Part shown: positions 46,809 to 57,949 of the stretch, piece after piece
How positions within the stretch are numbered: the first letter of the stretch is position 1
How the letters are laid out: every line of letters starts with the position of its first letter
Source of the DNA: Acidaminococcus fermentans
GTDB taxonomy: Bacteria > Bacillota > Negativicutes > Acidaminococcales > Acidaminococcaceae
Direction: 5' to 3'
Length of the DNA stretch: 64,000 nucleotides
NCBI RefSeq assembly: GCF_009696675.1
Contig: NZ_VULN01000003.1
Span: 153,145-217,144, forward strand
Position numbers and translations under genes: made by a program
Notes under the pieces: model-generated
Seen by the model: only the letters and a program-made list of their open reading frames with translations
The model's database searches: none
What the model was told of the DNA's origin: nothing

Positions 46809-47462
46809 ATGCTGCAGCTGTGGAATCTGTTTGAAATCGCCGGGACTGTTTCTTTTGCGGCTTCCGGTGCCATTGTGGGCATGGTGAAGAACATGGATGT
46901 GTTCGGAATCACGGTGCTGGCGGTGCTTACCGCCGTGGGAGGCGGGATGATCCGGGATGTGCTGGCAGGCTATACCCCTCCCATGGCTCTGGAGAACCCG
47001 GGAAACCTGCTGCTGGCGGTGCTTACGGCTCTGGCCATGTCCTGGCTCTTTGCCTCCTACCGGATCGCGGGACGGAAACGGCAGATCGTGACTTTTTTCT
47101 ATATTGCGGCGGATACGGTGGGACTGGCTTCCTTTACGGTGACCGGGACCCTCACCGGCCTGTCCCAGGGCAAGCCCCACACCTTTGTGTATCCCATTAT
47201 GCTGGGGCTCCTGACAGCGGTGGGAGGCGGGGTGCTCCGGGATCTGATGGCCCAGCGGGTGCCCAGTGTGCTGAACACCGATGTGTACGCCACCGCCTCC
47301 CTGGCCGGCAGCCTGGTCATGTGCCTGTGCTGGCATTACGAAAGCCAGGACCTGGCCCCCTGGCTGGGCGCCTTCATGGTGATTGCCCTCCGGTTCTTCG
47401 CTGTCCGCTTCCGCTGGCAGCTGATCCATCCCATGGAGAGGAGGAAGAGGGGGAAGGAATAA
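46809..47462 (+). CDS. TRIC/UPF0126-family membrane protein
   Basis: A 217-residue protein with seven hydrophobic segments in two homologous halves. Each half carries the signature LTAVGGGM/VLRD (near residues 40-52 and 136-147). The family includes trimeric intracellular cation channels and YicG-like proteins. AAGGGAGG precedes the ATG. It lies 11 bp after the ATPase gene, probably by co-transcription rather than shared function. Confidence 0.87.
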   Translation: MLQLWNLFEIAGTVSFAASGAIVGMVKNMDVFGITVLAVLTAVGGGMIRDVLAGYTPPMALENPGNLLLAVLTALAMSWLFASYRIAGRKRQIVTFFYIAADTVGLASFTVTGTLTGLSQGKPHTFVYPIMLGLLTAVGGGVLRDLMAQRVPSVLNTDVYATASLAGSLVMCLCWHYESQDLAPWLGAFMVIALRFFAVRFRWQLIHPMERRKRGKE

Positions 47463-47464
47463 AA

Positions 47465-47494
47465 AAGGTGCTGTTGCATGCGCAACAGCACCTT
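47465..47494. terminator. perfect hairpin after TRIC gene
   Basis: AAGGTGCTGTTGC (47465-47477) and its complement (47482-47494) pair fully. The T-run needed for termination follows on the reverse strand, not the forward one, so it fits best as a stop for reverse transcripts arriving from yajQ. Confidence 0.7.
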
Positions 47495-47706
47495 AGTCGG
47501 AAGTCGGGAGTCTGGAGTCGGAAGCCTCAGGACAGGATCCGCCTGGCTGGGCGGATCCTTTTGATTCTGTAAAACCAGAATCGAAATCAACCTGATAGGG
47601 CATTTCGTCCAAAGGTTTTACACATTCAAAAAAATTTGCTTGCAAATTTAACATTGGGCTCCAGACTTCAGACTCCAGACTTGAGCCGCTATGCGGCTCT
47701 ACAGCT
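47495..47706. repeat. degenerate short tandem motifs, no gene
   Basis: This 210-bp stretch has no credible gene. It contains runs of near-identical 6-8-mers (AGTCGGAAGTCGGGAGTCTGG and later CAGACTCCAGACTT), a palindromic AAATTTGCTTGCAAATTT near 47633 and small hairpins. Confidence 0.5.
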
Positions 47707-47742
47707 AAGGGGGTGTTGCACGGAACGTGCAACATCCCCTTT
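47707..47742. terminator. terminator at yajQ 3' end
   Basis: GGGGGTGTTGCACG and CGTGCAACATCCCC (one mismatch) form a long stem around a three-base loop, ending just beyond the yajQ stop at 47745. T residues flank the forward side. Confidence 0.75.
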
Positions 47743-47744
47743 TC

Positions 47745-48236
47745 TTATCTCATATTGATAAACTGCATATCGATTCCGAAATCCTGTCCTTTGACCAGCT
47801 GGATCACGGCCTGGAGGTCGTCTTTTTTCGGGCCGGACACCCGGATCTGATCGTCCTGCTGCTGGGTGGTCACCTTGATCTTGGCGGCTTTGATGGCAGC
47901 GATGACCTTTTTGGCGGTTTCCTTGTCGATGCCCTGTTTCAGCTTTACGGTCTGCCGGACGGTGCCTTTGGCGGCAGGTTCCACTTTGCCCGGGTCCAGG
48001 CTGCGGAGAGACAGGCCCCGTTTGGCCATCCGCTGACGCAGGATGTCCAGGATGGCACCCAGTTTGTATTCGTCTTCCGCTGCCAGTTTCAGGTCTCCGT
48101 CAGAGAGCTCGATGGTGGCGTTGGAGCCCCGGAAGTCATACCGCTGTTCGATTTCTTTCCGGGTCTGGTTCAAAGCGTTGTCCAGTTCCTGCATGTCAAT
48201 CTGGGAAACAATGTCGAAAGAGCTGTTCTTGGCCAT
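47745..48236 (-). CDS. yajQ: YajQ-family nucleotide-binding protein
   Basis: A 163-residue protein with the full YajQ pattern: SSFDIVSQIDMQELDNALNQ at the start, RYDFRGSNATIEL near 38, and the C-terminal VSGPKKDDLQAVI...DFGIDMQFINMR. Some members bind cyclic di-GMP; others have been linked to tRNA or to phage proteins. The start at 48236 follows AGGAGGA. It stands alone on this strand between repeat-rich spacers. Confidence 0.93.
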   Translation of the reverse strand: MAKNSSFDIVSQIDMQELDNALNQTRKEIEQRYDFRGSNATIELSDGDLKLAAEDEYKLGAILDILRQRMAKRGLSLRSLDPGKVEPAAKGTVRQTVKLKQGIDKETAKKVIAAIKAAKIKVTTQQQDDQIRVSGPKKDDLQAVIQLVKGQDFGIDMQFINMR

Positions 48237-48277
48237 AAATAAATCCTCCTGTAAATACATAGTTAAAATTTGTTCAA

Positions 48278-48353
48278 AGCCGGCGGCAAGCCGGCTTCCA
48301 GTGGCTAGAGACTAGAGACTGGAGACTAGTGACCAGCCAGGCTGCAGCCTGGC
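48278..48353. repeat. dispersed repeat and AGACT-rich run
   Basis: AGCCGGCGGCAAGCCGG with TTCCAG repeats the unit at 18737. It is followed by a slippage-like run built from GACTAGAGACTGGAGACTAG and another palindromic segment, CCAGGCTGCAGCCTGG. No gene is present. Confidence 0.55.
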
Positions 48354-48354
48354 C

Positions 48355-49911
48355 TCACTTCACTCTCACATCCACCTCGAACATCCGGTTCCAGGGGAAT
48401 TCCACCGTATAATGGGTGCCCTTCAGGGTGGGTTCGTCTTCCACGTACTGGCGGAACAGCCGGTTGGTACCGCTGAGGATCCGGTTGTAGTATTTCCCCA
48501 GATCGTACTTCAGCTTGAAATCGTGCTGGTCGATGCCCAGGCTGATCCGGTACCGGACATTGGCCTGGTAGATCCAGTCGTCCAGGAGCCGGGTCTTCAG
48601 CAGCCGTTCCCGTTCCGCCGGTTTGATCCGTTTGCCCAGGATCCCCTGGCTCAGAGCATAGCCGATGCTGTTGTCCGCAGTGTTCCAGCCGGAATAGGCG
48701 GTGAGCCCCAGCAGGGCTTTGGCATCGGTCATGGCCAGCATGAACCCGTTGTCCGCCCCGTTGGCATAGGAAATATCCGCCAGAGCCACGGGCTTCTGGG
48801 TCTCCAGGTCCGCCAGTTCTGCAGCGAAGGCCCGGTTGGCCCGGCTGGCGTAGGGGGCGTTGTCATTGGCGGTGGAATCCAGGCAGACCCCGTCTTCCGG
48901 AGTGTTCACTGCCAGCACCAGATCCGCCTTCTTCAGGTGGCTGGTTTCCACTGCCCCGCTGGCCAGGATCTGGTTCCGGACAGAATCTTCCGCCCGTTCA
49001 TCGGAATACAGGGGCACGGTATCGCCGCCGGCTCCGGGTGCAAACAGGGGATAGACCCTGGGCTTTTCCCCCCGGATCTCATTGATGGCCCGGGTCACCA
49101 GCAAAAGCCCCACCTGGTCCACCCCGGGCAGGATCTGGAACCGGTTTTCCGTAACCCCGTCGCCCACAAATTTCAGGTGCCGGGCTTCCATATGGGTCTG
49201 GGACAGGGGCGCATCGTCATCCTTGCCCAGGGCAAAATAATGGAAGGTGCCGTTCTGGCACAGCCGGATCAGCCGTTTGTTGGTCTGGAAATTCATCAGC
49301 CGCCGGGTCCGCCAGTCCTTCATGACGGAATCGGGAATCTGGGCCAGCAGGGTCTGCCGTTCCTGGATTTCCGGATAGCTCAGGGATCCGTCCCGGTCCT
49401 CCTTGTCCTGGAGCTGGGAATAACGAAAGATCTTGGGGCCGTATTCCTGGTAGTACCCAGGTTCCACTTTCCCGATGCTCTGCTGGGGCGTCCGCATAAT
49501 GGTGCTGAAGGCATAGATCTTCAGCCCCGGGTTGTCCTTTTTCAGCTTTTCCAGACGATGGACCTTTTCCTTCAGGTATTTTTCCAGATGGTGGTGTTTC
49601 CGGGAAGCCACCAGGCCCCCGTAGTTCAAGCTGTCCGTAGCCAGCACCGCTGCCTCTGCATGAGGGGCTTCCTTTTCCAGCCAGTTCCACAGGGCTTCAT
49701 TGTCCCCGGAACCCCGATGGTCGGACAGGTCCTTTTCCGGAGGGGTGGTCAGGGGATAGCCGGCCGCCTTGGCGGTGTCCACGGTATATTCCAGACACAC
49801 AGGCCGGTTGTCCAGGGGAACGTACAGAATCTTTGGTGAGGCTTCTGCGCCCGGTGCCAGGGAAAACATCAGCAGGGCGCCAGCCAGTACCGATTTGAAC
49901 GATAAATGCAT
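48355..49911 (-). CDS. DUF4127-family exported protein
   Basis: A 518-residue protein with a signal peptide (residues 1-24, ending APGAEASP). The DUF4127 start KILYVPLDNRPVCLEY follows at once. Other conserved blocks are VLATDSLNYGGLVASRK and DISYANGADNGFMLAM. The family has no known function. A reverse-strand TATAAT at 49945-49940 is a candidate -10, and AAGGAGG precedes the ATG. It is divergent from uvrB and seems monocistronic. Confidence 0.87.
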   Translation of the reverse strand: MHLSFKSVLAGALLMFSLAPGAEASPKILYVPLDNRPVCLEYTVDTAKAAGYPLTTPPEKDLSDHRGSGDNEALWNWLEKEAPHAEAAVLATDSLNYGGLVASRKHHHLEKYLKEKVHRLEKLKKDNPGLKIYAFSTIMRTPQQSIGKVEPGYYQEYGPKIFRYSQLQDKEDRDGSLSYPEIQERQTLLAQIPDSVMKDWRTRRLMNFQTNKRLIRLCQNGTFHYFALGKDDDAPLSQTHMEARHLKFVGDGVTENRFQILPGVDQVGLLLVTRAINEIRGEKPRVYPLFAPGAGGDTVPLYSDERAEDSVRNQILASGAVETSHLKKADLVLAVNTPEDGVCLDSTANDNAPYASRANRAFAAELADLETQKPVALADISYANGADNGFMLAMTDAKALLGLTAYSGWNTADNSIGYALSQGILGKRIKPAERERLLKTRLLDDWIYQANVRYRISLGIDQHDFKLKYDLGKYYNRILSGTNRLFRQYVEDEPTLKGTHYTVEFPWNRMFEVDVRVK

Positions 49912-50003
49912 GGTTTCCTCCTTCTTACAGAATCATTTTATTATACACTATCTGTATGGCTAAAAGAAAGACTTTAGACTCACCAGTCAGTACTTTTTCC
50001 GTA

Positions 50004-50012
50004 TGATATAAT
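50004..50012 (+). promoter_or_regulatory. uvrB extended -10 promoter
   Basis: TGATATAAT lies 35 bp before the uvrB start. The -35 position is weak. No LexA/SOS box is evident in the 135-bp divergent region. Confidence 0.55.
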
Positions 50013-50046
50013 GATAGAGATACTGAAAGAACAAGGAGAAACCATT

Positions 50047-52041
50047 ATGCCATTTGAAATCCATGCTCCTTTTGCTCCGGCAGGAGACCAGCCGGAAGCC
50101 ATAGAGGCCCTGGCCAGAGGGGTGGAGGACGGGCTCCATACCCAGGTGCTGCTGGGGGCCACCGGCACCGGGAAAACCTACACCATTGCCCAGGTGATCC
50201 AGAAGGTCCAGAAACCCACCCTGGTGATCGCCCACAACAAGACCCTGGCGGCCCAGCTGTGCAGCGAATTCAAGGAATTCTTCCCCAACAATGCGGTGGA
50301 ATACTTTGTGTCCTATTACGATTACTACCAGCCGGAAGCCTATATCCCGGCCACGGATACCTATATTGAAAAAGATTCTTCCATGAACGATGAAATCGAC
50401 AAGCTGCGGCACTCGGCCACTTCCGCCCTGATGGAACGGCGGGACGTGATCGTAGTGGCGTCGGTGTCCTGCATCTATGGCCTGGGCGGCCCCAAAGACT
50501 ACTACGACAGTGTCCTGTCTCTGCGGGTGGGCCAGACGGTGGAACGGGATGCCATCCTGGAGAAACTGGTGAAGATCCGCTATGAACGGAATGACCTGTC
50601 CCTGGAGCGGGGCAAGTTCCGGGTCCGGGGAGATGTGATCGAAGTGGTCCCGGCCAGTTACGGAGAAAAGGCCATCCGCATCGAACTGTTCGGGGACGAA
50701 GTGAACAGCCTGGAGGAAATCGACGTGCTCACCGGCCAGGTGGTGGACAAACGGACCCATGTGGCCATCTTCCCGGCCAGCCATTATGTAACCAGCGATG
50801 AAAACCTGGAACGGGCCCGGAAAGACATCCGCCGGGAACTGAATGAACGGCTGAAGGTGCTGAAGGGGGAAAACAAGCTCCTGGAAGCCCAGCGGCTGGA
50901 ACAGCGGACCAATTACGACCTGGAGATGATGCAGGAGCTGGGGTACTGCAGCGGCATCGAAAACTATTCCCGGCACCTTACGGGACGGAAGCCTGGAGAG
51001 CCGCCTTTTACCCTGGTGAACTACTTCCCCAAGGATTTCCTTACGGTAATCGACGAAAGCCATGTGACCCTGCCCCAGCTCCGGGCCATGTACGCCGGGG
51101 ACCGGGCACGGAAGGAACAGCTGGTAAAGTACGGGTTCCGGCTGCCTTCCGCCATTGACAACCGGCCGCTCACCTTTGACGAATTCCAGGCCCAGCGGGG
51201 GCAGATCATCTATGTATCTGCCACTCCCGGGCCTTACGAAATGGAAACCACCGACCAGGTGGTGGAACAGATCATCCGGCCCACCGGGCTTTTGGACCCC
51301 CAGATCGAAGTGCGGCCCATCAAGGGACAGATCGACGACCTGCTGGGGGAAATCCACAAGGTCACCGGCCAGAAGGAACGGGTGCTGGTAACCACCCTGA
51401 CCAAAAAAATGGCGGAAGACCTGACGGAATATCTTACCACCGCCGGGGTCCGGGTCCGGTACCTCCATTCGGACATTGCCACCATCGAACGGGCGGAAAT
51501 CATCCATGACCTGCGGGCCGGGAAGTTCGACGTGCTGGTGGGCATCAACCTGCTCCGGGAAGGGCTGGACATGCCGGAAGTGAGCCTGGTGGCCATCCTG
51601 GATGCGGACAAGGAAGGATTCCTCCGCAGCGACACCGCCATGATCCAGACCATCGGCCGGGCAGCCCGGAATGCCCACGGCCGGGTGATCATGTACGCGG
51701 ACACCATTACCGGATCCATGGAGCGGGCCATCAGCGAAACCGCCCGGCGACGGGAAAAACAGGAGGCCTTCAACAAGGCCCACGGGATTGTACCCAAGAC
51801 CATCCAGAAAAAAGTGGTGGAACTGATCAAACTCACCAAGGTGGAAGAGGACGATACCGCCGCCAAGGGATATACGGCCAAAACCGTGAAGAAACTGAAG
51901 CCCCGGGAACTGGACAAACAGATCCGGGCCATGGAAAAGAAAATGAAGGAAGCGGCCAAACAGCTGGACTTTGAACTGGCTGCGGAATACCGGGACCAGC
52001 TGATCCTGCTGAAAGGAGAGCAAAGAAAAGCTCATGAATGA
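50047..52041 (+). CDS. uvrB: excinuclease ABC subunit B
   Basis: A 664-residue helicase-like damage-verification subunit of nucleotide excision repair. Walker A is GATGTGKT (residues 37-44). The beta-hairpin region [12 protein letters not shown] lies near 92-103. DESHVTLPQ and the QTIGRAARN motif VI follow, and the C-terminal UVR domain that contacts UvrC is near 625-660. AAGGAGAA precedes the ATG. It overlaps uvrA by eight bases. Confidence 0.97.
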   Translation: MPFEIHAPFAPAGDQPEAIEALARGVEDGLHTQVLLGATGTGKTYTIAQVIQKVQKPTLVIAHNKTLAAQLCSEFKEFFPNNAVEYFVSYYDYYQPEAYIPATDTYIEKDSSMNDEIDKLRHSATSALMERRDVIVVASVSCIYGLGGPKDYYDSVLSLRVGQTVERDAILEKLVKIRYERNDLSLERGKFRVRGDVIEVVPASYGEKAIRIELFGDEVNSLEEIDVLTGQVVDKRTHVAIFPASHYVTSDENLERARKDIRRELNERLKVLKGENKLLEAQRLEQRTNYDLEMMQELGYCSGIENYSRHLTGRKPGEPPFTLVNYFPKDFLTVIDESHVTLPQLRAMYAGDRARKEQLVKYGFRLPSAIDNRPLTFDEFQAQRGQIIYVSATPGPYEMETTDQVVEQIIRPTGLLDPQIEVRPIKGQIDDLLGEIHKVTGQKERVLVTTLTKKMAEDLTEYLTTAGVRVRYLHSDIATIERAEIIHDLRAGKFDVLVGINLLREGLDMPEVSLVAILDADKEGFLRSDTAMIQTIGRAARNAHGRVIMYADTITGSMERAISETARRREKQEAFNKAHGIVPKTIQKKVVELIKLTKVEEDDTAAKGYTAKTVKKLKPRELDKQIRAMEKKMKEAAKQLDFELAAEYRDQLILLKGEQRKAHE

Positions 52042-54853
52042 AGACGCCATTGTGATCCAGGGTGCGCGGCAGCACAACCTGAAAAATATCTCCCTGAAGA
52101 TCCCCCGAAACAAGCTGGTGGTGATCACCGGACTGTCCGGAAGCGGAAAATCCTCCCTGGCCTTTGACACCATCTATGCGGAAGGCCAGCGCCGGTATGT
52201 GGAAAGCCTGTCCGCCTACGCCCGGCAGTTCCTGGGACAGATGGACAAACCGGATGTGGACTATATCGGAGGGCTGTCCCCGGCCATTTCCATCGACCAG
52301 AAGACCACCAGCCGGAACCCCCGGTCCACCGTGGGGACGGTGACGGAGATCTACGACTATCTCCGGCTGCTGTTTGCCCGGATCGGGATCCCCCACTGTC
52401 CCAAATGCGGGAAGGTGATCGAACGGCAGTCCCCCCAGCAGATCGCCGACAAGGTGCTGGAACTGCCGGAAGGGACCAAGTTCATGATCCTGGCCCCGGT
52501 GGTGTGGGGACGGAAAGGGGAACACAAAAACATCCTGGAAACCGTCCGCCGGGCCGGCTATGTGCGGGTGAAGGTGGATGACCACATTTATACCCTGGAT
52601 GAGGAGATCCAGCTGGACAAAAAGAAAAAGCATTATATTTCCGTAGTGGTGGACCGGCTGATGGCCCGTCCCAGCCTGGGGAGCCGGCTCACCGATTCCC
52701 TGGAGACAGCCCTGAAGCTGGGGGAAGGCACCGTGGCCATCGAAGAAATCGGGGGAGAGACCCATGTGTACAGCGAAAAGTTCGCCTGTGCGGAATGCGG
52801 CATCAGCCTGCCGGAAATCGAACCCCGGCTGTTTTCCTTCAATGCCCCCTACGGGGCCTGCCCGGATTGTATGGGCCTGGGCCAGCACATGGAATTCGAC
52901 CCGGATCTGATCATCCCGGACAAGACGAAGCCTTTTGACCAGGGGGCCATTGCGGCAGTAAGCTCCAATGTGAAGTCCTATTTCCTGTGTCAATTGGCAG
53001 CCGTATTGAAAAGCCGGGGCTTCTCCCTCCAGAACTGCTGGAAGGATCTGCCGAAAAAATTCCAGCAGCAGCTGTTGGAAGGGATCCCGGACGAAATCTT
53101 CACCTTCTCCTATCAGAATCTCATGGGGGAAATCAACGAACACAATACCCCTTTTGAAGGGATCATTCCGGTGCTGAAACGGCGGCTGAAGGACGCCATG
53201 AGCGAAAGCCAGCGGCTGGATTACGAATCCTTCATGACCGCCATCGAATGTTCCACCTGCCACGGGGCCCGGCTCCGTCCGGAAGTCCTGGGGATCACTG
53301 TGGATGGGAAGAATATCCAGCAGGTGTGCCAGCTGCCGGTACGGGAATGTCTGGATTTCTTCAACCATCTCCAGCTTTCGGACCGGGATGCCTTTATCGC
53401 CAAACAGATCCTGAAGGAAATCCGGGCCCGGCTCAGCTTCCTGAACAATGTGGGGCTGGATTACCTGACCTTGGACCGGGCGGCGGCTACTCTGTCCGGG
53501 GGAGAAGCCCAGCGGATCCGTCTGGCCACCCAGATCGGCTCCGGACTGGTGGGGGTGCTGTACATCCTGGATGAACCCAGCATCGGCCTCCACCAGCGGG
53601 ACAATGACAAACTGCTGGAAACCCTGAAGAACCTCCGGGACATGGGGAACACCCTGATTGTGGTGGAACATGACGAAGACACCATGCGGGCGGCAGACCA
53701 GATCATCGATATCGGGCCCGGGGCCGGGGAAAACGGAGGCTATGTGGTGGCCCAGGGCACGGCAGAAGAAATCAGCCAGGTGCCGGAATCGGTCACCGGC
53801 CAGTACCTCAGCGGCCGGAAGAAAATCCCTGTGCCGGCCCAGCGCCGGAAGGGCAGCGGGAAGACGCTGACCATCAAGGGAGCCCGGGCCAACAACCTGA
53901 AGAACATCGATGTGTCCATTCCCCTGGGAACGCTGACAGTGGTTACCGGGGTCAGCGGCAGCGGCAAAAGTACCCTGATCAACGATATCCTGTACAAGGC
54001 CCTGGCCAAGAAGCTGATGGGGGCCCGGGAACGGCCTCTGGCCCACGACCGGATCACCGGGATCCAGCATATCGACAAGGTGATCAACATCGACCAGAGC
54101 CCCATTGGCCGGACTCCCCGGTCCAACCCGGCCACCTACACCGGCACCTTCGACCTGATCCGGACCCTGTTCAGCACCACCAACGACGCCAAGCTCCGGG
54201 GCTACAAGCCCGGCCGGTTCAGCTTCAACGTGAAGGGCGGCCGGTGCGAAGCCTGCCACGGGGACGGGATGCTGAAAATCGAGATGAACTTCCTGCCCGA
54301 TGTGTACGTGCCCTGCGAAGTGTGCAAAGGCACCCGGTACAACCGGGATACTCTGGAAGTCCGGTACAAGGGAAAGAACATTGCGGAAGTCCTGGACATG
54401 ACCGTCAGCGAGGCCTGCCAGTACTTCAGCAACCAGCAGCGGATCCTCCGGAAGCTCCAGGTGCTGGAAGACGTGGGCCTGGGCTACATCCGGCTGGGCC
54501 AGGCGGCCACCACTCTCTCCGGCGGGGAAGCCCAGCGGGTGAAACTGGCCACGGAACTGGCCAAGGTGAACACCGGCCGGACCCTGTATATTTTGGATGA
54601 ACCCACCACCGGGCTCCACATGGCGGATGTGCACAAGCTGCTGGAAGTGCTCCAGCGGCTGGTGGATGCCGGGAGCACCGTAGTGGTCATCGAACACAAC
54701 CTGGATGTGATCAAAAGTGCTGACTGGCTTATCGACCTGGGGCCGGAAGGGGGCGACCGGGGCGGTACGGTAATTGCCACCGGGACTCCGGAACAGGTGG
54801 CGGAAGTGCCGGAATCCTACACCGGCCAGTATGTAAAGAAGGTCCTGGAATGA
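52034..54853 (+). CDS. uvrA: excinuclease ABC subunit A
   Basis: A 939-residue damage sensor with two ABC ATPase modules. The first Walker A is [14 protein letters not shown] (residues 31-44) and the second is [10 protein letters not shown] near 639. Both ABC signatures are present (LSGGEAQRI and LSGGEAQRV). Zinc-finger cysteines are visible in CPKCGK...CAECG and in CEACHGDGM...CEVCKG. The length is normal. It overlaps uvrB before it and uvrC after it by four to eight bases. Confidence 0.97.
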   Translation: MNEDAIVIQGARQHNLKNISLKIPRNKLVVITGLSGSGKSSLAFDTIYAEGQRRYVESLSAYARQFLGQMDKPDVDYIGGLSPAISIDQKTTSRNPRSTVGTVTEIYDYLRLLFARIGIPHCPKCGKVIERQSPQQIADKVLELPEGTKFMILAPVVWGRKGEHKNILETVRRAGYVRVKVDDHIYTLDEEIQLDKKKKHYISVVVDRLMARPSLGSRLTDSLETALKLGEGTVAIEEIGGETHVYSEKFACAECGISLPEIEPRLFSFNAPYGACPDCMGLGQHMEFDPDLIIPDKTKPFDQGAIAAVSSNVKSYFLCQLAAVLKSRGFSLQNCWKDLPKKFQQQLLEGIPDEIFTFSYQNLMGEINEHNTPFEGIIPVLKRRLKDAMSESQRLDYESFMTAIECSTCHGARLRPEVLGITVDGKNIQQVCQLPVRECLDFFNHLQLSDRDAFIAKQILKEIRARLSFLNNVGLDYLTLDRAAATLSGGEAQRIRLATQIGSGLVGVLYILDEPSIGLHQRDNDKLLETLKNLRDMGNTLIVVEHDEDTMRAADQIIDIGPGAGENGGYVVAQGTAEEISQVPESVTGQYLSGRKKIPVPAQRRKGSGKTLTIKGARANNLKNIDVSIPLGTLTVVTGVSGSGKSTLINDILYKALAKKLMGARERPLAHDRITGIQHIDKVINIDQSPIGRTPRSNPATYTGTFDLIRTLFSTTNDAKLRGYKPGRFSFNVKGGRCEACHGDGMLKIEMNFLPDVYVPCEVCKGTRYNRDTLEVRYKGKNIAEVLDMTVSEACQYFSNQQRILRKLQVLEDVGLGYIRLGQAATTLSGGEAQRVKLATELAKVNTGRTLYILDEPTTGLHMADVHKLLEVLQRLVDAGSTVVVIEHNLDVIKSADWLIDLGPEGGDRGGTVIATGTPEQVAEVPESYTGQYVKKVLE

Positions 54854-56712
54854 ACGATGCCATCAAAGAGACCCTGGCGGTGCTCCCCAACGCCCCGGGA
54901 GTCTACATCATGCACGACGCCTCCGGAAAGGTGATCTATGTGGGTAAGGCGGTGATCCTGAAAAACCGGGTGCGCAGCTACTTCCGCCCGGCCAGCCAGG
55001 TGTCCCCCAAGGTCCGGGCCATCAACGCCCATGTGGCCTCCATCGAGACCATTGTCACCGCCAGCGAGATGGAAGCCCTGATCCTGGAATGCAACCTGAT
55101 CAAAAAGTACCGGCCCCGGTACAACATCGACCTGAAGGATGACAAGACCTATCCCTATCTGAAGATCACCGTAGGGGAGGCCTATCCCCGTATGGTGCTC
55201 ACCCGCTGGGTGCAGAAGGACGGGGCCCGGTACTATGGTCCCTTTGCAGATGCGGGAGCCCTCCGGGACACCATGAAGCTGATCCGGACCATGTTTCCCC
55301 TCCGGCACTGCCGAAACCTGAATGCCAAACGGCCCTGCCTCCAGTACCATCTCCACCGGTGCCTGGCTCCCTGTACCGGGAAGGTGCCTGTCAGCGAATA
55401 CAAGCAGATGGTGGATGCAGTGCTGCTGCTGCTGGACGGGAAGGTGTCCCAGCTGGAAAAGGATCTGACCGCAAAAATGCAGCAGGCTTCGGACAATCTG
55501 GAATTTGAGGCGGCGGCCCGGTACCGGGATTCCCTGCTGAGCCTCCGGAAGCTGGCGGAAAAACAGAAAGCCACCACGGAAAGCGGGGACCGGGATGTGG
55601 TGGGGCTGGCCATGGATGACAGCGGGGTCTGTGTCCAGGTGTTCTTTATCCGCAGCGGCAAGATCCTGGGCCGTGACAGCTTCTTCCTGGACCAGGAAAT
55701 CGGGGAACCGGGAGGAGAAGTGCTGGCAGATTTCCTGAAGCAGTACTACCATGAAAACCACCGGCCGCCCCGGGAGATCCTGGTGAGCGAAGATCTGGCA
55801 GACAGCGACCGGACCCTGCTGTCCCAGTGGCTCAGTGGTCTGTGCGAAAAGCCGGTGAACCTGCTGGTGCCCCAGCGGGGCCTGAAGCACGACCTGGTGC
55901 TCATGGCGGTGAACAATGCCCGGAAGAATCTGGAAGAGCGGCTCCGCCGGGGCCATGCCTTTGGAGGGACGGACCTGGATGCGGCGGAACAGCTCCAGAA
56001 GGCCCTGGGACTGGAGAAGCCCCTGGAACGGATGGACTGTTTCGATATTTCCCACAACCAGGGCCGGGAGACGGTAGCTTCCATGGTGGTGTTCCGGAAC
56101 GGTGCCCCCAGCAAGAAGGATTACCGGAGGTACAAGCTCCGGTCCACAGAAGGGAAGCCGGACGACTTCAAATCCATGGAAGAAGTGGTGTATCGGCGGT
56201 ACAGGGACCTGGAAGATCTGCCCAGCCTGATTATCATCGATGGGGGCAAGGGACAGCTGAGTTCCGCCTGTGCCGTGATCCGGGGCCTGGGAATCACCCC
56301 GGAGGAGGTGCCCGTCATCGGTTTGGCCAAGCGGGAAGAAGAAATCTTCAAAGAGGGGGTCCACACCAGTATCCTGCTGGACAAAATGTCTCCGGCCCTC
56401 CACCTGATCCAGCACATCCGGGATGAGGCCCACCGGTTCGCCATCACCTACCACCGGAAACGGCTGGGGAAACGGAACCTGGTGTCCGTCCTGGACCATC
56501 TGGAAGGGCTGGGGCCCAAACGACGGTCCGCTCTGTGGAAACGGTTCGGTTCCCTGGATGCTATGCGCCAGGCTTCTGTGGAAGATCTGGCGGCAGTGGA
56601 TTCCATGACCCGGCCGGTGGCGGAACGGGTCCATGCTTTTCTCCAGGGCAGCCTGCTGGAAAAAACGGCCCTGCTGGAACAGGGGCAGGAGAGCCTGAAA
56701 AAGGGAAAATAA
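54850..56712 (+). CDS. uvrC: excinuclease ABC subunit C
   Basis: A 620-residue dual-incision nuclease. The N-terminal GIY-YIG domain reads [18 protein letters not shown] (residues 18-35). The UVR contact segment is near 205-240, the RNase H-like domain contains [10 protein letters not shown] near 395, and the C-terminus has tandem HhH motifs. The uvrB-uvrA-uvrC order in one overlapping operon is compact and complete, so the full repair machine is encoded here. Confidence 0.96.
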   Translation: MNDAIKETLAVLPNAPGVYIMHDASGKVIYVGKAVILKNRVRSYFRPASQVSPKVRAINAHVASIETIVTASEMEALILECNLIKKYRPRYNIDLKDDKTYPYLKITVGEAYPRMVLTRWVQKDGARYYGPFADAGALRDTMKLIRTMFPLRHCRNLNAKRPCLQYHLHRCLAPCTGKVPVSEYKQMVDAVLLLLDGKVSQLEKDLTAKMQQASDNLEFEAAARYRDSLLSLRKLAEKQKATTESGDRDVVGLAMDDSGVCVQVFFIRSGKILGRDSFFLDQEIGEPGGEVLADFLKQYYHENHRPPREILVSEDLADSDRTLLSQWLSGLCEKPVNLLVPQRGLKHDLVLMAVNNARKNLEERLRRGHAFGGTDLDAAEQLQKALGLEKPLERMDCFDISHNQGRETVASMVVFRNGAPSKKDYRRYKLRSTEGKPDDFKSMEEVVYRRYRDLEDLPSLIIIDGGKGQLSSACAVIRGLGITPEEVPVIGLAKREEEIFKEGVHTSILLDKMSPALHLIQHIRDEAHRFAITYHRKRLGKRNLVSVLDHLEGLGPKRRSALWKRFGSLDAMRQASVEDLAAVDSMTRPVAERVHAFLQGSLLEKTALLEQGQESLKKGK

Positions 56713-56762
56713 AAATAAGTTATTAGCCAATAATTTTTCTTAAAAATTTCTTTAAAACCTAT

Positions 56763-56790
56763 TGCCACAGGAAAGAACCTTTGGTATAAT
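56763..56790 (+). promoter_or_regulatory. rubredoxin promoter
   Basis: TTGCCA (56763-56768) and an extended -10, TGGTATAAT (TATAAT at 56785-56790), are 16 bp apart, 42 bp before the rubredoxin start. Confidence 0.7.
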
Positions 56791-56832
56791 CGAGGGCGAA
56801 GAAAACAAATAATCCTGAGGGGGATACGAACA

Positions 56833-56994
56833 ATGAAAAAATACGTTTGTGACGTTTGCGGTTATGTATATGATGAAGCTGCCGGTGATCCGGAACACAA
56901 CATTGCTCCCGGCACCAAATTCGAAGACCTGCCGGAAGATTGGGTCTGCCCCATCTGCGGCGTAGGCAAAGACCAGTTCTCCGAAGAAGCCTAA
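56833..56994 (+). CDS. rubredoxin
   Basis: A 53-residue electron carrier with the iron site formed by CDVCG (Cys6, Cys9) and CPICG (Cys39, Cys42) in the typical [20 protein letters not shown] frame. It shuttles electrons, often in oxygen or peroxide detoxification in anaerobes. Codons are of the highly expressed type. GAGGGGGA lies 14 bases upstream, with an RBS-like GGGGGATA. It has its own promoter and terminator, so it is a monocistronic gene. Confidence 0.95.
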   Translation: MKKYVCDVCGYVYDEAAGDPEHNIAPGTKFEDLPEDWVCPICGVGKDQFSEEA

Positions 56995-57004
56995 AAAGCC
57001 AGAA

Positions 57005-57037
57005 AGGCTGTCGCATTCCAGCGGCAGCCTTTTTTTG
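57005..57037 (+). terminator. rubredoxin terminator
   Basis: AGGCTGTCGC and GCGGCAGCCT (57005-57030 region) pair with one T-G wobble and are followed by seven T residues. Confidence 0.88.
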
Positions 57038-57063
57038 TTGGGAAAACGAGAAGGAGGAAACCC

Positions 57064-57873
57064 ATGTCCCTGAAAATGATTGCCATGGATCTGGATGGCA
57101 CTCTGCTGGATGAAGAAAAGAACATTGCCCCGGAAGATGCGGCGGCGGTAAAAGACGCGGTAGCTGCCGGCTATTTCGTGACCCTGGCCACGGGACGGAT
57201 GTACCGGTCGGCCCTGCCCTATGCCCGGGAACTGGGCATTACCCGTCCTCTGGTGGTCTACAACGGGGCTCTGATCCGGGATCCCCGGACCGGAGAGACC
57301 CTGGGAGCCTGGCCCCTGCCTCTGGAAGTGGCCCAGCCTCTTCTGGATGACTGCCTGGGCCGGGGAATCTATATCCAGGCCTATGTGGATGACCATCTGT
57401 GGGTGCCTCGGGACTGTAAGGAAGCCCGGTTCTATTCCCATTTTTCCCGGGTGCCCTATGAAGTGAAAACGGAAGAAATCCATCACCTGTCCCAGGCTCC
57501 CCACAAACTGCTGGTGATTTCTGACCAGGTGAAGACCCTGCGGCCGGAACTGGAAGAGAAATATGCCGGGAAGATCAAAATCGTCAGCTCTTCCAAAGGA
57601 TTCCTGGAAGTCACTGCTCCCGCCACCAACAAATGGCATGCCCTCCAGGCTCTGGCGGCCCGGGAAGGGATCAAAGGAGAGGAAATCCTCTGTGTGGGGG
57701 ATTCGGACAATGATCTGGACATGATCACCCACGCCGGCCTGGGAGTGGCCATGGGGAACGCCAGCGATCCGGTGCGCCAGGCGGCCCGGGTGGTGACGGC
57801 TCCCAATACCCGGAACGGGGTGGCCCGGATCCTTCGGACGGTGATGACTGAACAGGTGGAGGTACCGGTATAA
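57064..57873 (+). CDS. Cof-type HAD-IIB phosphatase
   Basis: A 269-residue haloacid dehalogenase-like phosphatase. Motif I is MDLDGTLLDEE (residues 8-18), motif II is LATGRMYRS near 41, the catalytic Lys is in TNKWHALQAL near 192, and motif IV is GDSDNDLDMI near 216. A type IIB cap lies between. Substrates in this group are sugar phosphates, flavin nucleotides or others; none can be assigned. AAGGAGGAAA precedes the ATG. Confidence 0.92.
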   Translation: MSLKMIAMDLDGTLLDEEKNIAPEDAAAVKDAVAAGYFVTLATGRMYRSALPYARELGITRPLVVYNGALIRDPRTGETLGAWPLPLEVAQPLLDDCLGRGIYIQAYVDDHLWVPRDCKEARFYSHFSRVPYEVKTEEIHHLSQAPHKLLVISDQVKTLRPELEEKYAGKIKIVSSSKGFLEVTAPATNKWHALQALAAREGIKGEEILCVGDSDNDLDMITHAGLGVAMGNASDPVRQAARVVTAPNTRNGVARILRTVMTEQVEVPV

Positions 57874-57888
57874 AGAACCGGGGAAGAC

Positions 57889-57918
57889 TTTACACGGACT
57901 TTTTTTCCATTGTATAAT
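57889..57918 (+). promoter_or_regulatory. rapZ operon promoter
   Basis: TTTACA (57889-57894) and TATAAT (57913-57918) are separated by 18 bp. They lie 32 bp upstream of the first rapZ start and would drive rapZ-yvcK-whiA. Confidence 0.65.
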
Positions 57919-57949
57919 AAAAACATTGAAAACTTTGCAGGGGGTGTGG

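Noticed and set aside
49912..50046. LexA/SOS operator at uvrB
   Set aside because: No GAAC-N4-GTTC or CTGT-N8-ACAG-type palindrome is present in the divergent region; only an extended -10 is clear.
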